From Anaerolineales bacterium (lineage in GTDB: Bacteria > Chloroflexota > Anaerolineae > Anaerolineales > Villigracilaceae), in NCBI GenBank assembly GCA_016927315.1, contig JAFGMV010000004.1, forward strand, positions 1 to 64,000: a stretch of DNA of 64,000 bases. The letters run 5' to 3'. Positions 33,212-42,755 of this stretch are shown piece by piece; position 1 is the first letter of the stretch, and the number at the start of each line of letters is the position of its first letter. The translations under genes and the position numbers were made by a program. The notes under the pieces are model-generated. The model searched no databases and was not told the origin of the DNA. It was given only the letters and a program-made list of their open reading frames with translations.

Positions 33212-34087
33212 TTATGCCGTGTCTGGTAGGCTAGATATCTCTGGGGCCTTTACCTGTGCCAAAAGTACAGCAGCAAAAATCAAGAAACACCCAGTGATTT
33301 GAATAGAAGTCAAGAATTCATTAAGGAATAACCAACCAAAAATCAGGGCAAATACTGCTTCCAGACACATGATCAATGCGGCATCTGTCGGATGTGTATG
33401 TTTCTGAGCCCAAACCTGAAACGTATACCCAAGAGCAACAGAGAAAATACCTGCATATCCGATGGCAAGAGCCAGCACGCCCCAATCCGGTGAGACAGAC
33501 CGCTCAAAAATGAGACCAAAAATCAATTGGAGAACCCCGGCAACCATAAACTGTCCCATAGAAAAAGTCAATGCACTATACCGGGAGGCATACTTACCCA
33601 ACAAAACCACATGCAATGACCAGAAAAAAGCGCCGAGCATTTCCAGGGTATCCCCAATCTGAATAACAGTTAACTTCCCTCCGGTGCTCAAGAAAAAAGC
33701 CCCAACCACTGCAAGAAGGATTGCTGCTACAATCAGCCAATGGGGGCGTTCGCGCCAGCCCCAAAAAACGACCAGTGGTACAAATACAACATACAGACTG
33801 GTAAAAAAACCGGCATTTGCTGCAATTGTGTACTGCATTCCAGCTTGCTGTAATGAACTTCCGATAAACAATATACCCCCGGCAATTCCCATCCAGCGTA
33901 TCTGCCCGGGTCTAAGGATGGCTTTCCTTTTTCGAACAAAAGGATAAAGGACAAGTGCAGCCAAAAGAAAACGAATTCCATTAAAGATAAATACACTTCC
34001 CATCCCAGCTGCAATTCGCTGGGCCACGAAGGCGCTCCCCCAAACCAGTGCCACAAAGAAGAGGACGATGTTTGCTTTTATACGCAT
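33212..34087 (-). CDS. EamA/DMT-family transporter
   Basis: A 291-aa protein with ten predicted membrane helices in two EamA repeats. The first repeat contains VALVWGSAFVAQRIAA and the second LALAIGYAGIFSVALGY, both typical. Such carriers export amino acids, drugs or metabolites; substrate unknown. The start at 34087 lies 7 bp after the aldo/keto reductase stop. The 31 extra codons upstream in frame overlap the reductase and are rejected. Cotranscription with the reductase is likely. Confidence 0.9.
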   Translation of the reverse strand: MRIKANIVLFFVALVWGSAFVAQRIAAGMGSVFIFNGIRFLLAALVLYPFVRKRKAILRPGQIRWMGIAGGILFIGSSLQQAGMQYTIAANAGFFTSLYVVFVPLVVFWGWRERPHWLIVAAILLAVVGAFFLSTGGKLTVIQIGDTLEMLGAFFWSLHVVLLGKYASRYSALTFSMGQFMVAGVLQLIFGLIFERSVSPDWGVLALAIGYAGIFSVALGYTFQVWAQKHTHPTDAALIMCLEAVFALIFGWLFLNEFLTSIQITGCFLIFAAVLLAQVKAPEISSLPDTA

Positions 34088-34094
34088 GGAAATT

Positions 34095-35069
34095 CTATTC
34101 CTGCAGAGGCGGCTGCCAGGCTGAAGCCTGATCAAGCCGGGATTTTTCTTCAGGGTCCAGGGCAATCCCCAGGGCTCCAAGGTTATCTTCTAATTGTTCC
34201 AGGGTACGCGGCCCAATGATCGGGCTGGTAATGATCGCATCGGAGAGCAACCAGGCCAGAGCCACTTGTGAAACACTGGCCCCCTTCTCGGCAGAAAATG
34301 TATCCAGGATATCCAGCAATTTCCAGTTACGGTCCGTGAAATACTTCTGCACACTTCCCTGGCGAACACTTTCTGGCCGGCTTTCTCGTCTGTACTTCCC
34401 AGTCAGGAAACCCGCAGCCAGCGGGCTGTAAGGGATCACACCCAATCCAAGTTTCTGGCAAATAGAACGCAGTTCCCGTTCGAATTCATCACGACGCACC
34501 ATAGAATAATGCGGTTGAAGAGAGTCAAAACGAGCCAGCCCCAATTTGTCGGACGTCCAGAGCGCTTCCATCAACTGACGAGTATTGTAATTCGAACAAC
34601 CTATATAACGCACTTTTCCCTGACGGACTAAGTCATCAAAAGCCCGCAGTGTCTCATCACTTGAGACCGAATCATCTGGCCAATGAGCCTGATAGAGATC
34701 AATACAGTCCAGCTGCAACCGGCACAGTGAGGCTTCAACCCCGTTCATAATATGGTAGCGACTCAACCCCTCATCGTTGGGACCATTTCCAAGGCGGCTG
34801 CGAACCTTGGTAGCAATTACGATCTGATCTCGTGGGATATTATTTTTCTTCAACCATCTGCCAATAATCGTTTCAGATACCCCTCCAGGATTTCCTTCTA
34901 CCCAACGCGAATAGACATCAGCGGTATCAATAAAATTGATCCCCCGGTCATAGGCAAAAGTAAGTATTCGAAAAGCATCTGCTTCTTCAACAGACCAACC
35001 AAACTGCATGGAACCCATACACAGGGGCGATACCTTCAGGCCTGTTCTACCAAGATTTCGGTATTCCAT
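34095..35069 (-). CDS. Aldo/keto reductase
   Basis: A 324-aa NAD(P)H-dependent oxidoreductase of the TIM-barrel AKR superfamily. The tetrad can be placed: Asp and Tyr in FIDTADVYSRW, Lys in IATKVRS, His in YQAHWPD. The cofactor region is SPIIGPRTLEQLEDN. Substrate unknown; close families reduce sugar aldehydes or xenobiotics. GGAG lies before the ATG at 35069. It precedes the EamA transporter in a probable two-gene operon. Confidence 0.93.
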   Translation of the reverse strand: MEYRNLGRTGLKVSPLCMGSMQFGWSVEEADAFRILTFAYDRGINFIDTADVYSRWVEGNPGGVSETIIGRWLKKNNIPRDQIVIATKVRSRLGNGPNDEGLSRYHIMNGVEASLCRLQLDCIDLYQAHWPDDSVSSDETLRAFDDLVRQGKVRYIGCSNYNTRQLMEALWTSDKLGLARFDSLQPHYSMVRRDEFERELRSICQKLGLGVIPYSPLAAGFLTGKYRRESRPESVRQGSVQKYFTDRNWKLLDILDTFSAEKGASVSQVALAWLLSDAIITSPIIGPRTLEQLEDNLGALGIALDPEEKSRLDQASAWQPPLQE

Positions 35070-35191
35070 GATTATCTCCAAATAATAAATTCATCTTTTA
35101 AACTCAAATCACCTATTCGATCTCAAATAACCAGCAAAGTCAAATCAGGCAGCCCAACATGACTGGTGCAGCTACCAACCGCTGTCTTTCT

Positions 35192-36697
35192 CTACGGGAA
35201 AAACCTATTAGGCCCTGGCGGACTGAAATCCGATACTCCTTGTTGAAGGGTTTCGACCAGCGGGGAATTTTCTTTTACAAACAATGCACTGTTTGCATCC
35301 TCGAAGACCAGCATCCACCCTGGTTTTAACTTCATCAAATTATAGGTGGGGGTTCCCTCTCCAATCAAAACCATATCCGTCCAATTGGCATCCAATATCT
35401 GATCCCAATTACCGGTACCATAGATGAAGTTACCGTACTGCCGGTAGATACGTTCAGAATAAACCGTCTCGCGCCTGCCGTCCATAGAGACCCTGACCTC
35501 AGGCCCAAGATGCCAGATGATATATTCACCCCAATTGAAGTCAGTAGCCATATTTCCAGAAATACCGCTCTGCCTAATCAAGGCGATGGAATTATCAGGG
35601 AAGTAATCTTCAAACACTTTGATCTGCCAGAAACTCCGGGTAAAACTCAATATGATCAACGTAATGACCCCGGCAGTCCCCAGACTGCCGAACAAAATCG
35701 AACTCCCTTTGGTGATCTCTTTGCTGGGCATGACTTTATTCAGGGCGCTTGAGATATATTCAGCCAGCATGATTATTGATGTAATCGAGAACATCGGGAG
35801 CAGGCGCAGCGCTATCCAAGGAAGCAGCATGGCGACCCCAAAAAGGATCATGGGAACCGGTTTTCTTTTCAGGGGAGTAAACACCAGCCCTAAAACAGAA
35901 ATACCAAAGGTCAGGCCATACAATACGCCAAACTCTGAGGCCAGAACCATTGGCTGCCATTCAATTATTTCGGGGCGGGGTACTGTGGCAGTCCTGAGCA
36001 AAAAGGCAAACAACTCGATCCCATAGGGATTGACAAGCGGCGCAAGAACACTCAACACAATGGGGAGGGTGATCTTCTTCCAGGAACTGCGAGTAAAAAC
36101 CAGGTGCGCGGCAAACCAGACCGCCAAAATACCGATCCCCGACAAATAACCACCATGTAAATTGGTCCAGAACACGATAACGATTGGCTCAACCCACAAC
36201 CATCGATAGTCTCCCTTTTCTGCTTTATAAATAATCAACATCGTGACAGTATAGAAAAGGAACGTAAAAATCTGAGGACGCACGGTCTGGATCACCAGGT
36301 AAGAGGTACCCATGGTAATAAAGAGCAGGGCTGCTTCTACAAGTTTAATCTTTAATAAAAGCAGGTGCCTGTATATCAGGGTAACCGTGAGAAAACCAAC
36401 GATCAATTTCAAAACAATCAGCCCTGTAGACCCGGCTGTCAGATAAGCCGCGGCGAAAACAACCTCTGTCAGCCATTCGTGATTAATCCAGGGTTGATCA
36501 CCCGATACATATGAATAAGGATCAATGCGTGTTATTTCACCGGATTGCAGGATATCAATCCCAAAACGAACATGCCCCCATAGATCAAGATCAGCAAAGG
36601 TAGAACCAAAAATCAGAACTGCAGCAATAACAAGTAGGAACAAAAAACTGTAGTCCAGCCGCCTTATACCAATGTGAGTTTGATTTTCCTGTTTCAT
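35192..36697 (-). CDS. Polytopic membrane protein with extracytoplasmic C-terminus, 501 aa
   Basis: About ten to eleven membrane helices are followed by a soluble C-terminal region (about residues 370-501). The loop after the first helix (DLDLWGHVRFGIDIL, then PYSYVSGDQPWINHEWLTEV) and the C-terminal DFNWGEYIIWHLGPEVRVSMDGR motif recur in Chloroflexota and other bacterial proteins that resemble GT-C glycosyltransferases. Function not established. AGGAG precedes the ATG at 36697. It has no close operon partner. Confidence 0.7.
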   Translation of the reverse strand: MKQENQTHIGIRRLDYSFLFLLVIAAVLIFGSTFADLDLWGHVRFGIDILQSGEITRIDPYSYVSGDQPWINHEWLTEVVFAAAYLTAGSTGLIVLKLIVGFLTVTLIYRHLLLLKIKLVEAALLFITMGTSYLVIQTVRPQIFTFLFYTVTMLIIYKAEKGDYRWLWVEPIVIVFWTNLHGGYLSGIGILAVWFAAHLVFTRSSWKKITLPIVLSVLAPLVNPYGIELFAFLLRTATVPRPEIIEWQPMVLASEFGVLYGLTFGISVLGLVFTPLKRKPVPMILFGVAMLLPWIALRLLPMFSITSIIMLAEYISSALNKVMPSKEITKGSSILFGSLGTAGVITLIILSFTRSFWQIKVFEDYFPDNSIALIRQSGISGNMATDFNWGEYIIWHLGPEVRVSMDGRRETVYSERIYRQYGNFIYGTGNWDQILDANWTDMVLIGEGTPTYNLMKLKPGWMLVFEDANSALFVKENSPLVETLQQGVSDFSPPGPNRFFP

Positions 36698-37010
36698 ACT
36701 ACACACTCCTAGGATTGACAGGCGCACCGTTCCTCATTATCACCCTGGAGGTATATCCCTGGAGACAGGTTTCGTGAACGAAAGGGCGCCAGGTATTCTT
36801 TTGTGAAAAGCACCGAAGTCAAATGTACCCACTATGGAAAGCAAACCGTCAGGCGGTTAAATTGATACCGGCCATTTGAAAGTGGGAGATATTATCTCAC
36901 ATTTTTTCAGGCCAACCCGCTTTCCATTCGGCGCTATCACAGCTGTTTGTATTCCTTGAAAGGCTTTACAAAAGATCATCACTTCCGATCTGCATAAGGA
37001 GGCCGTCTTC
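36698..37010. other. Intergenic region, nothing recognised
   Basis: No gene, hairpin terminator or repeat that I can support. It separates the membrane-protein promoter from the 3' end of the alanyl-tRNA editing gene. Confidence 0.5.
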
Positions 37011-37730
37011 TCAGACTACTTCAATATATATTCGCTTATTGATTGAGCCCTTGCTCTTATAGTCGGTTACAGTGACCTTGCCGACCTCGGAGGTGTTTTT
37101 CACGTGCGTACCACCATCGGCCTGCAAGTCCAACCCAACGATCTCAACCGTGCGGATTTCAGTGATCCCTTCCGGAAGCAGGTTGATCTTGGTCCGGATC
37201 AGATCCGGAATTTGGAAAGCTTCCTGGCGGGGCAGTATTTTGACCAGCACATCCCGGGCAGCCTCAATCTCATGAATGACAGCCGCTTCGATTTCAGCCA
37301 CCAGCTCTCCCCGCAAGGTTTCAAACTCGAAGTCCATGCGGCCCTGCAGAGGTTCCATATTCCCACCAGTGACCAGGGCGCCATAATCCCGGTAAACCAC
37401 CCCGCACAGGATATGCAAGGCAGTATGTGTGCGCATCAACCGGTAACGCCGCTCCCAATCCACCTGACCAGTAACGTGCACGCCGACCTCCGGCAGCGCC
37501 GTCTCCCCGTCCAGTAGATGCAGCACCTCAGCGCCCTCCCGTTTTACCTTGATTACAGGATAGTTCTGTCCAACTGTAGACAGAATACCAAAATCGCAGG
37601 GCTGACCGCCGCCTCCGGGATAGAAAGCAGACCGGTCAAGGACGATGGCGCGCCTTGCCGGATCTACAGCAGTGACAACCCCCTCGAATTCCTTCAAGTA
37701 ACTATCGGTTTGATACAATTCTTCGGTCAT
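37011..37730 (-). CDS. Alanyl-tRNA editing protein, AlaX-like
   Basis: A 239-aa free-standing homologue of the AlaRS editing domain that hydrolyses mischarged Ser- or Gly-tRNA(Ala). The FYPGGGGQPCDFG loop and the metal-binding HTALH are clear. The second metal site reads DGGTHVKN where AlaRS has CGGTH, so one ligand differs; this occurs in some AlaX proteins. The size suits AlaX-M. It starts 4 bp after the stop of the upstream saccharopine-dehydrogenase-like gene, implying an operon. A trans-editing role in amino-acid metabolism context is likely. Confidence 0.88.
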   Translation of the reverse strand: MTEELYQTDSYLKEFEGVVTAVDPARRAIVLDRSAFYPGGGGQPCDFGILSTVGQNYPVIKVKREGAEVLHLLDGETALPEVGVHVTGQVDWERRYRLMRTHTALHILCGVVYRDYGALVTGGNMEPLQGRMDFEFETLRGELVAEIEAAVIHEIEAARDVLVKILPRQEAFQIPDLIRTKINLLPEGITEIRTVEIVGLDLQADGGTHVKNTSEVGKVTVTDYKSKGSINKRIYIEVV

Positions 37731-37734
37731 CGCT

Positions 37735-38895
37735 TCACTCCCAATTTACAGAAAATTCAATCCCTCGCTGACAAACGGCCTCCATGACATCTGAAGCTGA
37801 CACAGCCTGTTCCATACGATGCGCACCAGGACCGATCTTACCGGCTGCCTGGAATTCCATCATGATGGCACAGTGCCACCCTGTCAGACGCTCCATTCCG
37901 GTGAATCCAGTCTTGGGATCAAAGCCATCCAACAGGTTAACCACTACTTTCGCCTGGCGGCCGTCTTTCTCACCGATCCCGATTGCCCGCATAACACATA
38001 CATCTTCAACTTCATCTGTAGTGATCTTACCATCAAGAAGTTGATGGTAAAAATCCCGGGGGACCACTTCGTGTCCATCGATCTGGACCGGTTCTTCAGA
38101 AAAAAGCCCCAGGCGTTTGTATGCTTCAAACGTCTGGTAATGCCCGGGGTATCGCAGTACTTTATTCTCATAGCGCTGCAGCTTTCCCAAGTGGCTATCC
38201 GCGGTCGTCGACATACTTCCGGAAATTACAAACGCTTCCAACTGGCCGAGAGGCGGGAAATCTACCATCTCCACTTCAGTAAAAGTGGGCACCATGGTGA
38301 TCTTCCCGTCCCGGATAAACGTGGCCTCCCCATCGTACTCATTGGTCAGGCCATTTAGATGAAAAGTGCACAAATAATTCCAGGGGGGCGTCGGTTCCTT
38401 CGGCAGACCGGCATCATACAAATAGACCTCACGCGGGGTATCGAGCAGGTCGATCACATAGACCCCCATGGTATTGATCAACCCGGGACCCATCCCACAG
38501 TCCGGAACAACGCTGACCCCGGCCTGGCGCGCGGCTTCATCAAACTCCAACTGAGCCCAGACGACCTCCGTATTGCCTCCCATGTCACACAGGCTGGCGC
38601 CCATTTTGATACAGGCTTTGGTAATCTCCAGGTTGAAGTAATAGGGCACAGCGCTGAGGACCACATCCGCACCATCGAGTACGTGCATCAACCGGTCTGT
38701 ATCGGTTACATCCAACTGCACAGTTTCAGCAACATCGTGTCCGATCAGGGAGTTAATTCGTTCGACAGCCCTTGAAGCGACCTCCCGGCTTGCATCTGCC
38801 ATGAGGATACGGCTGGCCTGCCCGAATTTCGCCAGATCAAAAGCTGCAGCCGTGCCCTGACGACCGGACCCTAAAACAACATACTGGTAAGACAT
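37735..38895 (-). CDS. Saccharopine dehydrogenase-family oxidoreductase
   Basis: A 386-aa NAD(P)-dependent enzyme with an N-terminal Rossmann fold (VVLGSGRQGTAAAFDLA). The substrate-domain patterns are DGADVVLSAVPYYFN, CDMGGNTEVV and PDCGMGPGLIN. It resembles L-lysine 6-dehydrogenase and bacterial carboxynorspermidine or saccharopine-type reductases. The exact substrate cannot be set. It forms an operon with the AlaX-like gene (4-bp gap). The ATG follows a GGAGAATG-type site. Confidence 0.85.
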   Translation of the reverse strand: MSYQYVVLGSGRQGTAAAFDLAKFGQASRILMADASREVASRAVERINSLIGHDVAETVQLDVTDTDRLMHVLDGADVVLSAVPYYFNLEITKACIKMGASLCDMGGNTEVVWAQLEFDEAARQAGVSVVPDCGMGPGLINTMGVYVIDLLDTPREVYLYDAGLPKEPTPPWNYLCTFHLNGLTNEYDGEATFIRDGKITMVPTFTEVEMVDFPPLGQLEAFVISGSMSTTADSHLGKLQRYENKVLRYPGHYQTFEAYKRLGLFSEEPVQIDGHEVVPRDFYHQLLDGKITTDEVEDVCVMRAIGIGEKDGRQAKVVVNLLDGFDPKTGFTGMERLTGWHCAIMMEFQAAGKIGPGAHRMEQAVSASDVMEAVCQRGIEFSVNWE

Positions 38896-39039
38896 GCATC
38901 ATTCTCCTGTAAAGAAGTCAGGTTAGTGTACATCGAAATGCCGCAGCAGGCAACATTCCAACCGGGAGGAACCGCCGGAAACAAGGATCCGGTTTGCACT
39001 TTTTCAGGAAAGAAATTCGAGGGGTAACGGAAGGATGAC

Positions 39040-39083
39040 TACAGGATCAGTACAGGATGAGTACAGGATCAGTACAGGATACT
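39040..39083. repeat. Four tandem 11-bp repeats
   Basis: Units TACAGGATCAG, TACAGGATGAG, TACAGGATCAG and TACAGGATACT follow without spacers. They lie about 145 bp upstream of the saccharopine-dehydrogenase-like start and just past the terminator of the receiver gene. An 11-bp period places each unit on the same DNA face. The rest of the gap 38896-39158 holds no gene. Confidence 0.7.
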
Positions 39084-39109
39084 CGAAAGACCATCAACGT
39101 TTCCTGCAT

Positions 39110-39140
39110 AAAAAAAGGGCTCACTGTGACAGCAAGCCCT
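39110..39140 (-). terminator. Rho-independent terminator of the kinase-receiver operon
   Basis: AGGGCT (39116-39121) pairs with AGCCCT (39135-39140). On the minus strand seven Ts follow. It lies 18 bp after the receiver stop codon. Confidence 0.8.
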
Positions 39141-39158
39141 GCTGGAGCGTTATTCGAA

Positions 39159-39524
39159 TCAGGAATTCAAACGCAGCGCCAGATCACGCAGTTGAGAGAA
39201 GCTCACCGGTTTTATCAGCACTAACTCGCTGCTCTCCCGCAAAATATCAGCCATTTGCGGATCAGCCGTCGCCAGAATGACTTTTGTATTTACCAAATGA
39301 GACTGCTCACGAATATATTTCAGGATCTTATCGCCAGAAACATTCGGAAGATGGAGATCCAGGACGATCAGGACTGGTGAAACCGTTGAGAGTAAACTAC
39401 AGGCCTTTTTACCATCTTTCACTGCCTGAACATCATACATTGCGGCTTTTAGCGCCAGGGAAAAAATCTCTGATAATTTATCATCATCTTCAATCACCAG
39501 CGCTAACGGTATTGCTTTATTCAT
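39159..39524 (-). CDS. Receiver-only response regulator
   Basis: A 121-aa single receiver domain: acidic triplet EDDDK near the N-terminus, phospho-acceptor in VLIVLDLHLPN, and Lys in VLIKPVS. There is no output domain, so it acts by protein contact or as a phosphate shuttle. Its start overlaps the end of the histidine kinase gene by 8 bp, so the two are translationally coupled cognates. A terminator follows. Confidence 0.92.
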   Translation of the reverse strand: MNKAIPLALVIEDDDKLSEIFSLALKAAMYDVQAVKDGKKACSLLSTVSPVLIVLDLHLPNVSGDKILKYIREQSHLVNTKVILATADPQMADILRESSELVLIKPVSFSQLRDLALRLNS

Positions 39525-41679
39525 CTTGCTTCACCTCGATAAATGGGAATGTTACCGTAAATGTACTGCCCTGGCCAACCTGGCTCTCGACCTGCAGTGA
39601 ACCTTGCATCAGGGAGGTCAATTCTTTCACAATCGAAAGCCCCAATCCAGAACCACCCGATTCATGGGCGCCGGTCTGTCCGGTTTGCCGAAAGACCTCA
39701 AAGATTATCTTTTGGTCATCTGCCGATATTCCCCGGCCGGTATCCTCGACAGAGACAGACCAGTGGTGATCATCCGGCATGAAGAAGCGGACGGATACGT
39801 GACCCTCGTTTGTGAACTTAAGTGCATTCCCTATCAGGTTGAGCAGAACCTGTTTCAACCAGTACATATCGGCTGTAATCTGGGCGGGGAAACCCGGGGC
39901 GATTTCAAATTCCAGCGCCAGCTTTTTCCTCCTGGCATACAGGCTCATGGTTGACTTCAGCACAATGACCAGTTCTGACGGTTCGAATGGTATTGGGCGA
40001 AGTACGATCTTCCCGGTTTCGATCTGGGCTTGGCCAATCAGGTTATTGATGAAGACCAGCAGCTGGTTAGCGCTGTCGGTGATTTCGGAGATAGCCCGGT
40101 TCTGTTCTTCGTTGATCTCACCAAACACCCCTGAGGCAATCATATCAGCATAGCCGATCACCCCACCCAGAGGGGTACGTAAATCATGACTGACGTTCGC
40201 CAGCAGTTGTGTTTTCAGACGATTGGCTTCAAGCGCCTGTCCATGCGCCAGACGCAGCTCCTCTTCCGCTTGTTTACGGTCACTGATATCCTGCTTGACA
40301 GCAATATAAGACGAAAGTGTGCCTTCCGGCTGCACTAAAGGTGTTATCGTCATCTCTTCATGATATAGAGAGCCATCCTTGCGGCGGTTGATCAATTCTC
40401 CATGCCAGACCTTGCCGTTCCCGATCGTATCCCAAAGGTCCTGATAAAACCCGTCCGAATGCTGTCCTGATTTCATGATGCGGGTGTGCTGGCCAAGCAC
40501 CTCTTCACGGGAATATCCTGTCAGGCGGGAGAAAGCCGGGTTCACCCATTCAATTATTCCATTGGCATTTGTGATCACAATACCATTGGCGGCCGCTTCG
40601 AGTGCGGCACTCTGCAGCAGGATCTGATCTCTAGATTTCTTTTTCTCTGTCACATCGTTCAGAAAAACAAGATAACCGGTCTGCAGCTTGCTCTTATCGA
40701 CAATCGTCTCGATACGCAGATCATATACAGACAAGGGTTTATCATCTGGTACGAATTCATAACTGTCCTGTACCCCCGGCCTGGTGCGCTGGATCAACTC
40801 GTTCCATTCTGGAATCACATCCCCTACCGGCAGTCCGATCAGGCTATCAGAGGAACGTAAAAAAATGTCTTCCGCCGACGGATTTGCCTCAATAATCCGC
40901 TGCTGCAAATCTACCACCAGGACACCGTCCAGCATGGTATTGAATATCGAATTCTGGGCAACCGGAATAATATCGGCCAGCCGATAACGGGTGAACCCGA
41001 CTTCCAACCCAAAAACGGTAAAGAGAAAGGCCAGCGGCGTCCAATCCAGCCCGGGGATTGGGTCCAACCCGATCAGGTAGAAGATATTCGCTGCCCAGGG
41101 GACCCCCATGCCGGCCAGCATAACACCTGCCTGAGCCCGGTAGAGACCCTGCCGCCGGATTACCATCTGGATAAAGACAATCGTTGCCAGCAGGATCAAG
41201 GAATAAGAATAGGCCGTATGCACCCAAAACCAGTGTCCATAGGAAACGGATAATGGGCCAATTGGCGAAATCTCGGTCCTCTCAATCGATTTCCAGATCA
41301 AATGATGGGTTTCATTGGTAAAAACCAGGCCAGCCGTAATGACCGGAATAATGCTCAGGATCAATATCCTGTGCAGGTTCATCCATTTGCCGCGGCCGCT
41401 GTAAATCATTGCAAATAAAAATATCGCCGGCGGTAAAGCCGCGATCCCAAGATATTCCAGCCTAGCGCAGAAAATCTTGGAAGCCGTATCTTCCGCCAGG
41501 ATCTCGACGCTGTAAGCGAGCGTCCACAAACTCAAGGCGGCAATTGAAGAAATCAGGCTGGTGGTCCCGGGACGGGAACGCATCGTCCATAAGCGCGCGA
41601 CCAGCAAAATCGCAATGATGAAACTGATCATCAAGGCAATGGAATAGGCTGAATACGATAGAACCAGGTACACTTCCAT
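39517..41679 (-). CDS. 7TM-PAS-PAS hybrid-type sensor histidine kinase
   Basis: A 720-aa membrane kinase. Residues 1-225 form a seven-helix histidine-kinase N-terminal sensor domain. They are followed by two PAS domains (about 240-355 and 365-480; the second has GIIEWVNPAFSRLTGYSREEVLG). HisKA with NVSHDLRTPLGG gives the phosphorylated His. The ATPase domain shows NLIGNALKFT, VEDTGRGIS and SGGSGLGLSIVK. The signal is unknown; PAS domains may bind small ligands or sense redox. It overlaps the downstream receiver gene. No obvious ribosome binding site before the ATG. Confidence 0.92.
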   Translation of the reverse strand: MEVYLVLSYSAYSIALMISFIIAILLVARLWTMRSRPGTTSLISSIAALSLWTLAYSVEILAEDTASKIFCARLEYLGIAALPPAIFLFAMIYSGRGKWMNLHRILILSIIPVITAGLVFTNETHHLIWKSIERTEISPIGPLSVSYGHWFWVHTAYSYSLILLATIVFIQMVIRRQGLYRAQAGVMLAGMGVPWAANIFYLIGLDPIPGLDWTPLAFLFTVFGLEVGFTRYRLADIIPVAQNSIFNTMLDGVLVVDLQQRIIEANPSAEDIFLRSSDSLIGLPVGDVIPEWNELIQRTRPGVQDSYEFVPDDKPLSVYDLRIETIVDKSKLQTGYLVFLNDVTEKKKSRDQILLQSAALEAAANGIVITNANGIIEWVNPAFSRLTGYSREEVLGQHTRIMKSGQHSDGFYQDLWDTIGNGKVWHGELINRRKDGSLYHEEMTITPLVQPEGTLSSYIAVKQDISDRKQAEEELRLAHGQALEANRLKTQLLANVSHDLRTPLGGVIGYADMIASGVFGEINEEQNRAISEITDSANQLLVFINNLIGQAQIETGKIVLRPIPFEPSELVIVLKSTMSLYARRKKLALEFEIAPGFPAQITADMYWLKQVLLNLIGNALKFTNEGHVSVRFFMPDDHHWSVSVEDTGRGISADDQKIIFEVFRQTGQTGAHESGGSGLGLSIVKELTSLMQGSLQVESQVGQGSTFTVTFPFIEVKQDE

Positions 41680-42025
41680 AAGAATGCCATCACTATATCA
41701 AAGGGATACAAAAATAATCAAACTAACACCAAACTGTAATGAACCGGTTTCAGGCAAAACTTCACAGGAGAAATACTGATGACGGAATTTCTTCCCGGAT
41801 TGGGGGAGATTATTCAGATTTCTCTACCGTACCTCTGTTCTTTTGCATAAAAACCAGGGAATTGCTTCGCAAAAAATGCTCGCAACATGATTTTCGGATT
41901 TGTACAGTAAAGAAGTCCAGATAAAATGCAAACCCCGCCAGGCGGCTGTGCGGGGCTGCTTTACTACAATTTTTTTGGGATTTTCTGCATCCGGGTAAAC
42001 GTTTACAGATGGCGGGAGTACGGCT
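41680..42025. other. Intergenic region
   Basis: No gene is supported. It holds the kinase promoter and, at 41933-41955, the terminator of the chagasin-like gene. Confidence 0.5.
41933..41955 (-). terminator. Terminator of the chagasin-like gene
   Basis: CCCCGC (41933-41938) pairs with GCGGGG (41950-41955); on the minus strand TTTGCATTTT follows. It is about 70 bp past the stop codon. Confidence 0.6.
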
Positions 42026-42433
42026 TCAGCGCACAAGCACGGTCAATGTATAGGTCTGCAAGGGGGCGACGCCGGCCTCCCAGGAACGCTGATACTCCAA
42101 TACCAGTGTCGTCTGGCCTTTTCCAACAGCTTCAAAGCGGTAAGCTTCTTTGCCGCCGACCCCGACCTGACCTTCCGCCGCGGGGGATTGTGTATAGGTA
42201 ACGTCACCCTGCTGCTCGAGTATGCTGCTGTCGATTTCCCGCACCGTCCAACCATAGCCTGTGGTCGGATTTGAGTCAAGTGAGACCGTAACAGTCTCCC
42301 CGCGATGCAGTTCAATCACTCCCCCATTGCGGTTTTCACCAACCGTAAGACCTCCCGAACCACATCCGGCCATAAACATGAAGAAAATCAATGCCCCCAT
42401 CAAAACCGAAGTCCGTAATAACTTGTCTGCCAT
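42026..42433 (-). CDS. Chagasin-like (I42) cysteine-protease inhibitor lipoprotein
   Basis: A 135-aa predicted lipoprotein with the lipobox MAGC. The mature part carries the three chagasin-family loops: NPTTGYGW (the L2 inhibitory loop), a Gly-rich VGVGGKEAYRFEAVGKG stretch, and the QRSWE segment where RPW is usual. Such inhibitors block papain-like cysteine proteases. The lipid anchor would place it on the cell surface against external or self proteases. AGGAG precedes the ATG at 42433. It stands alone with a terminator. Confidence 0.88.
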   Translation of the reverse strand: MADKLLRTSVLMGALIFFMFMAGCGSGGLTVGENRNGGVIELHRGETVTVSLDSNPTTGYGWTVREIDSSILEQQGDVTYTQSPAAEGQVGVGGKEAYRFEAVGKGQTTLVLEYQRSWEAGVAPLQTYTLTVLVR

Positions 42434-42657
42434 CAGATTTCTCCTTTCCTGCAATCCATTTATACTCAAGACGAACCGATGAGAAAAAAAGTTCCCGGCT
42501 TTGGGCAGGTTTACGGAAAAATAGTCCGCCGCCAGACAGTTTACCCCAAAAGGCGGGATAAAGGAGCGACGAGACGAGCAGGATGCCGATTGGGTGGGGT
42601 GTGAGAAACACAGTCGCAGTGTTTCCGAGTGAAAAGAGGGGCAGGAAGCAGGCAGCG

Positions 42658-42675
42658 CCCTTCCGACAGGCTCAG
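42658..42675. repeat. CCTTCCGACAGGCTCAG-type repeat, copy 2
   Basis: This is a variant of the motif at 3901-3919 in opposite orientation. It overlaps a perfect 6-bp-arm palindrome (42673-42686). Confidence 0.5.
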
Positions 42676-42725
42676 AGCAGGCTCTGCGACTACGGCGTAT
42701 TATCGAGAAGTCTCGTTAATGCCCC

Positions 42726-42742
42726 AGTGGAACGGTTCCACT
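42726..42742. repeat. 17-bp palindrome
   Basis: AGTGGAAC-G-GTTCCACT is a perfect inverted repeat with a central G. It may be a hairpin at the 3' side of the pirin gene or an operator for the chagasin-like gene 290 bp away. Confidence 0.5.
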
Positions 42743-42755
42743 CATAAGGCGCCGG

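Noticed and set aside
39040-39083. 11-bp repeats as plasmid-type replication iterons
   Set aside because: Only four short units, no replication initiator gene, and the setting is a chromosomal promoter region.
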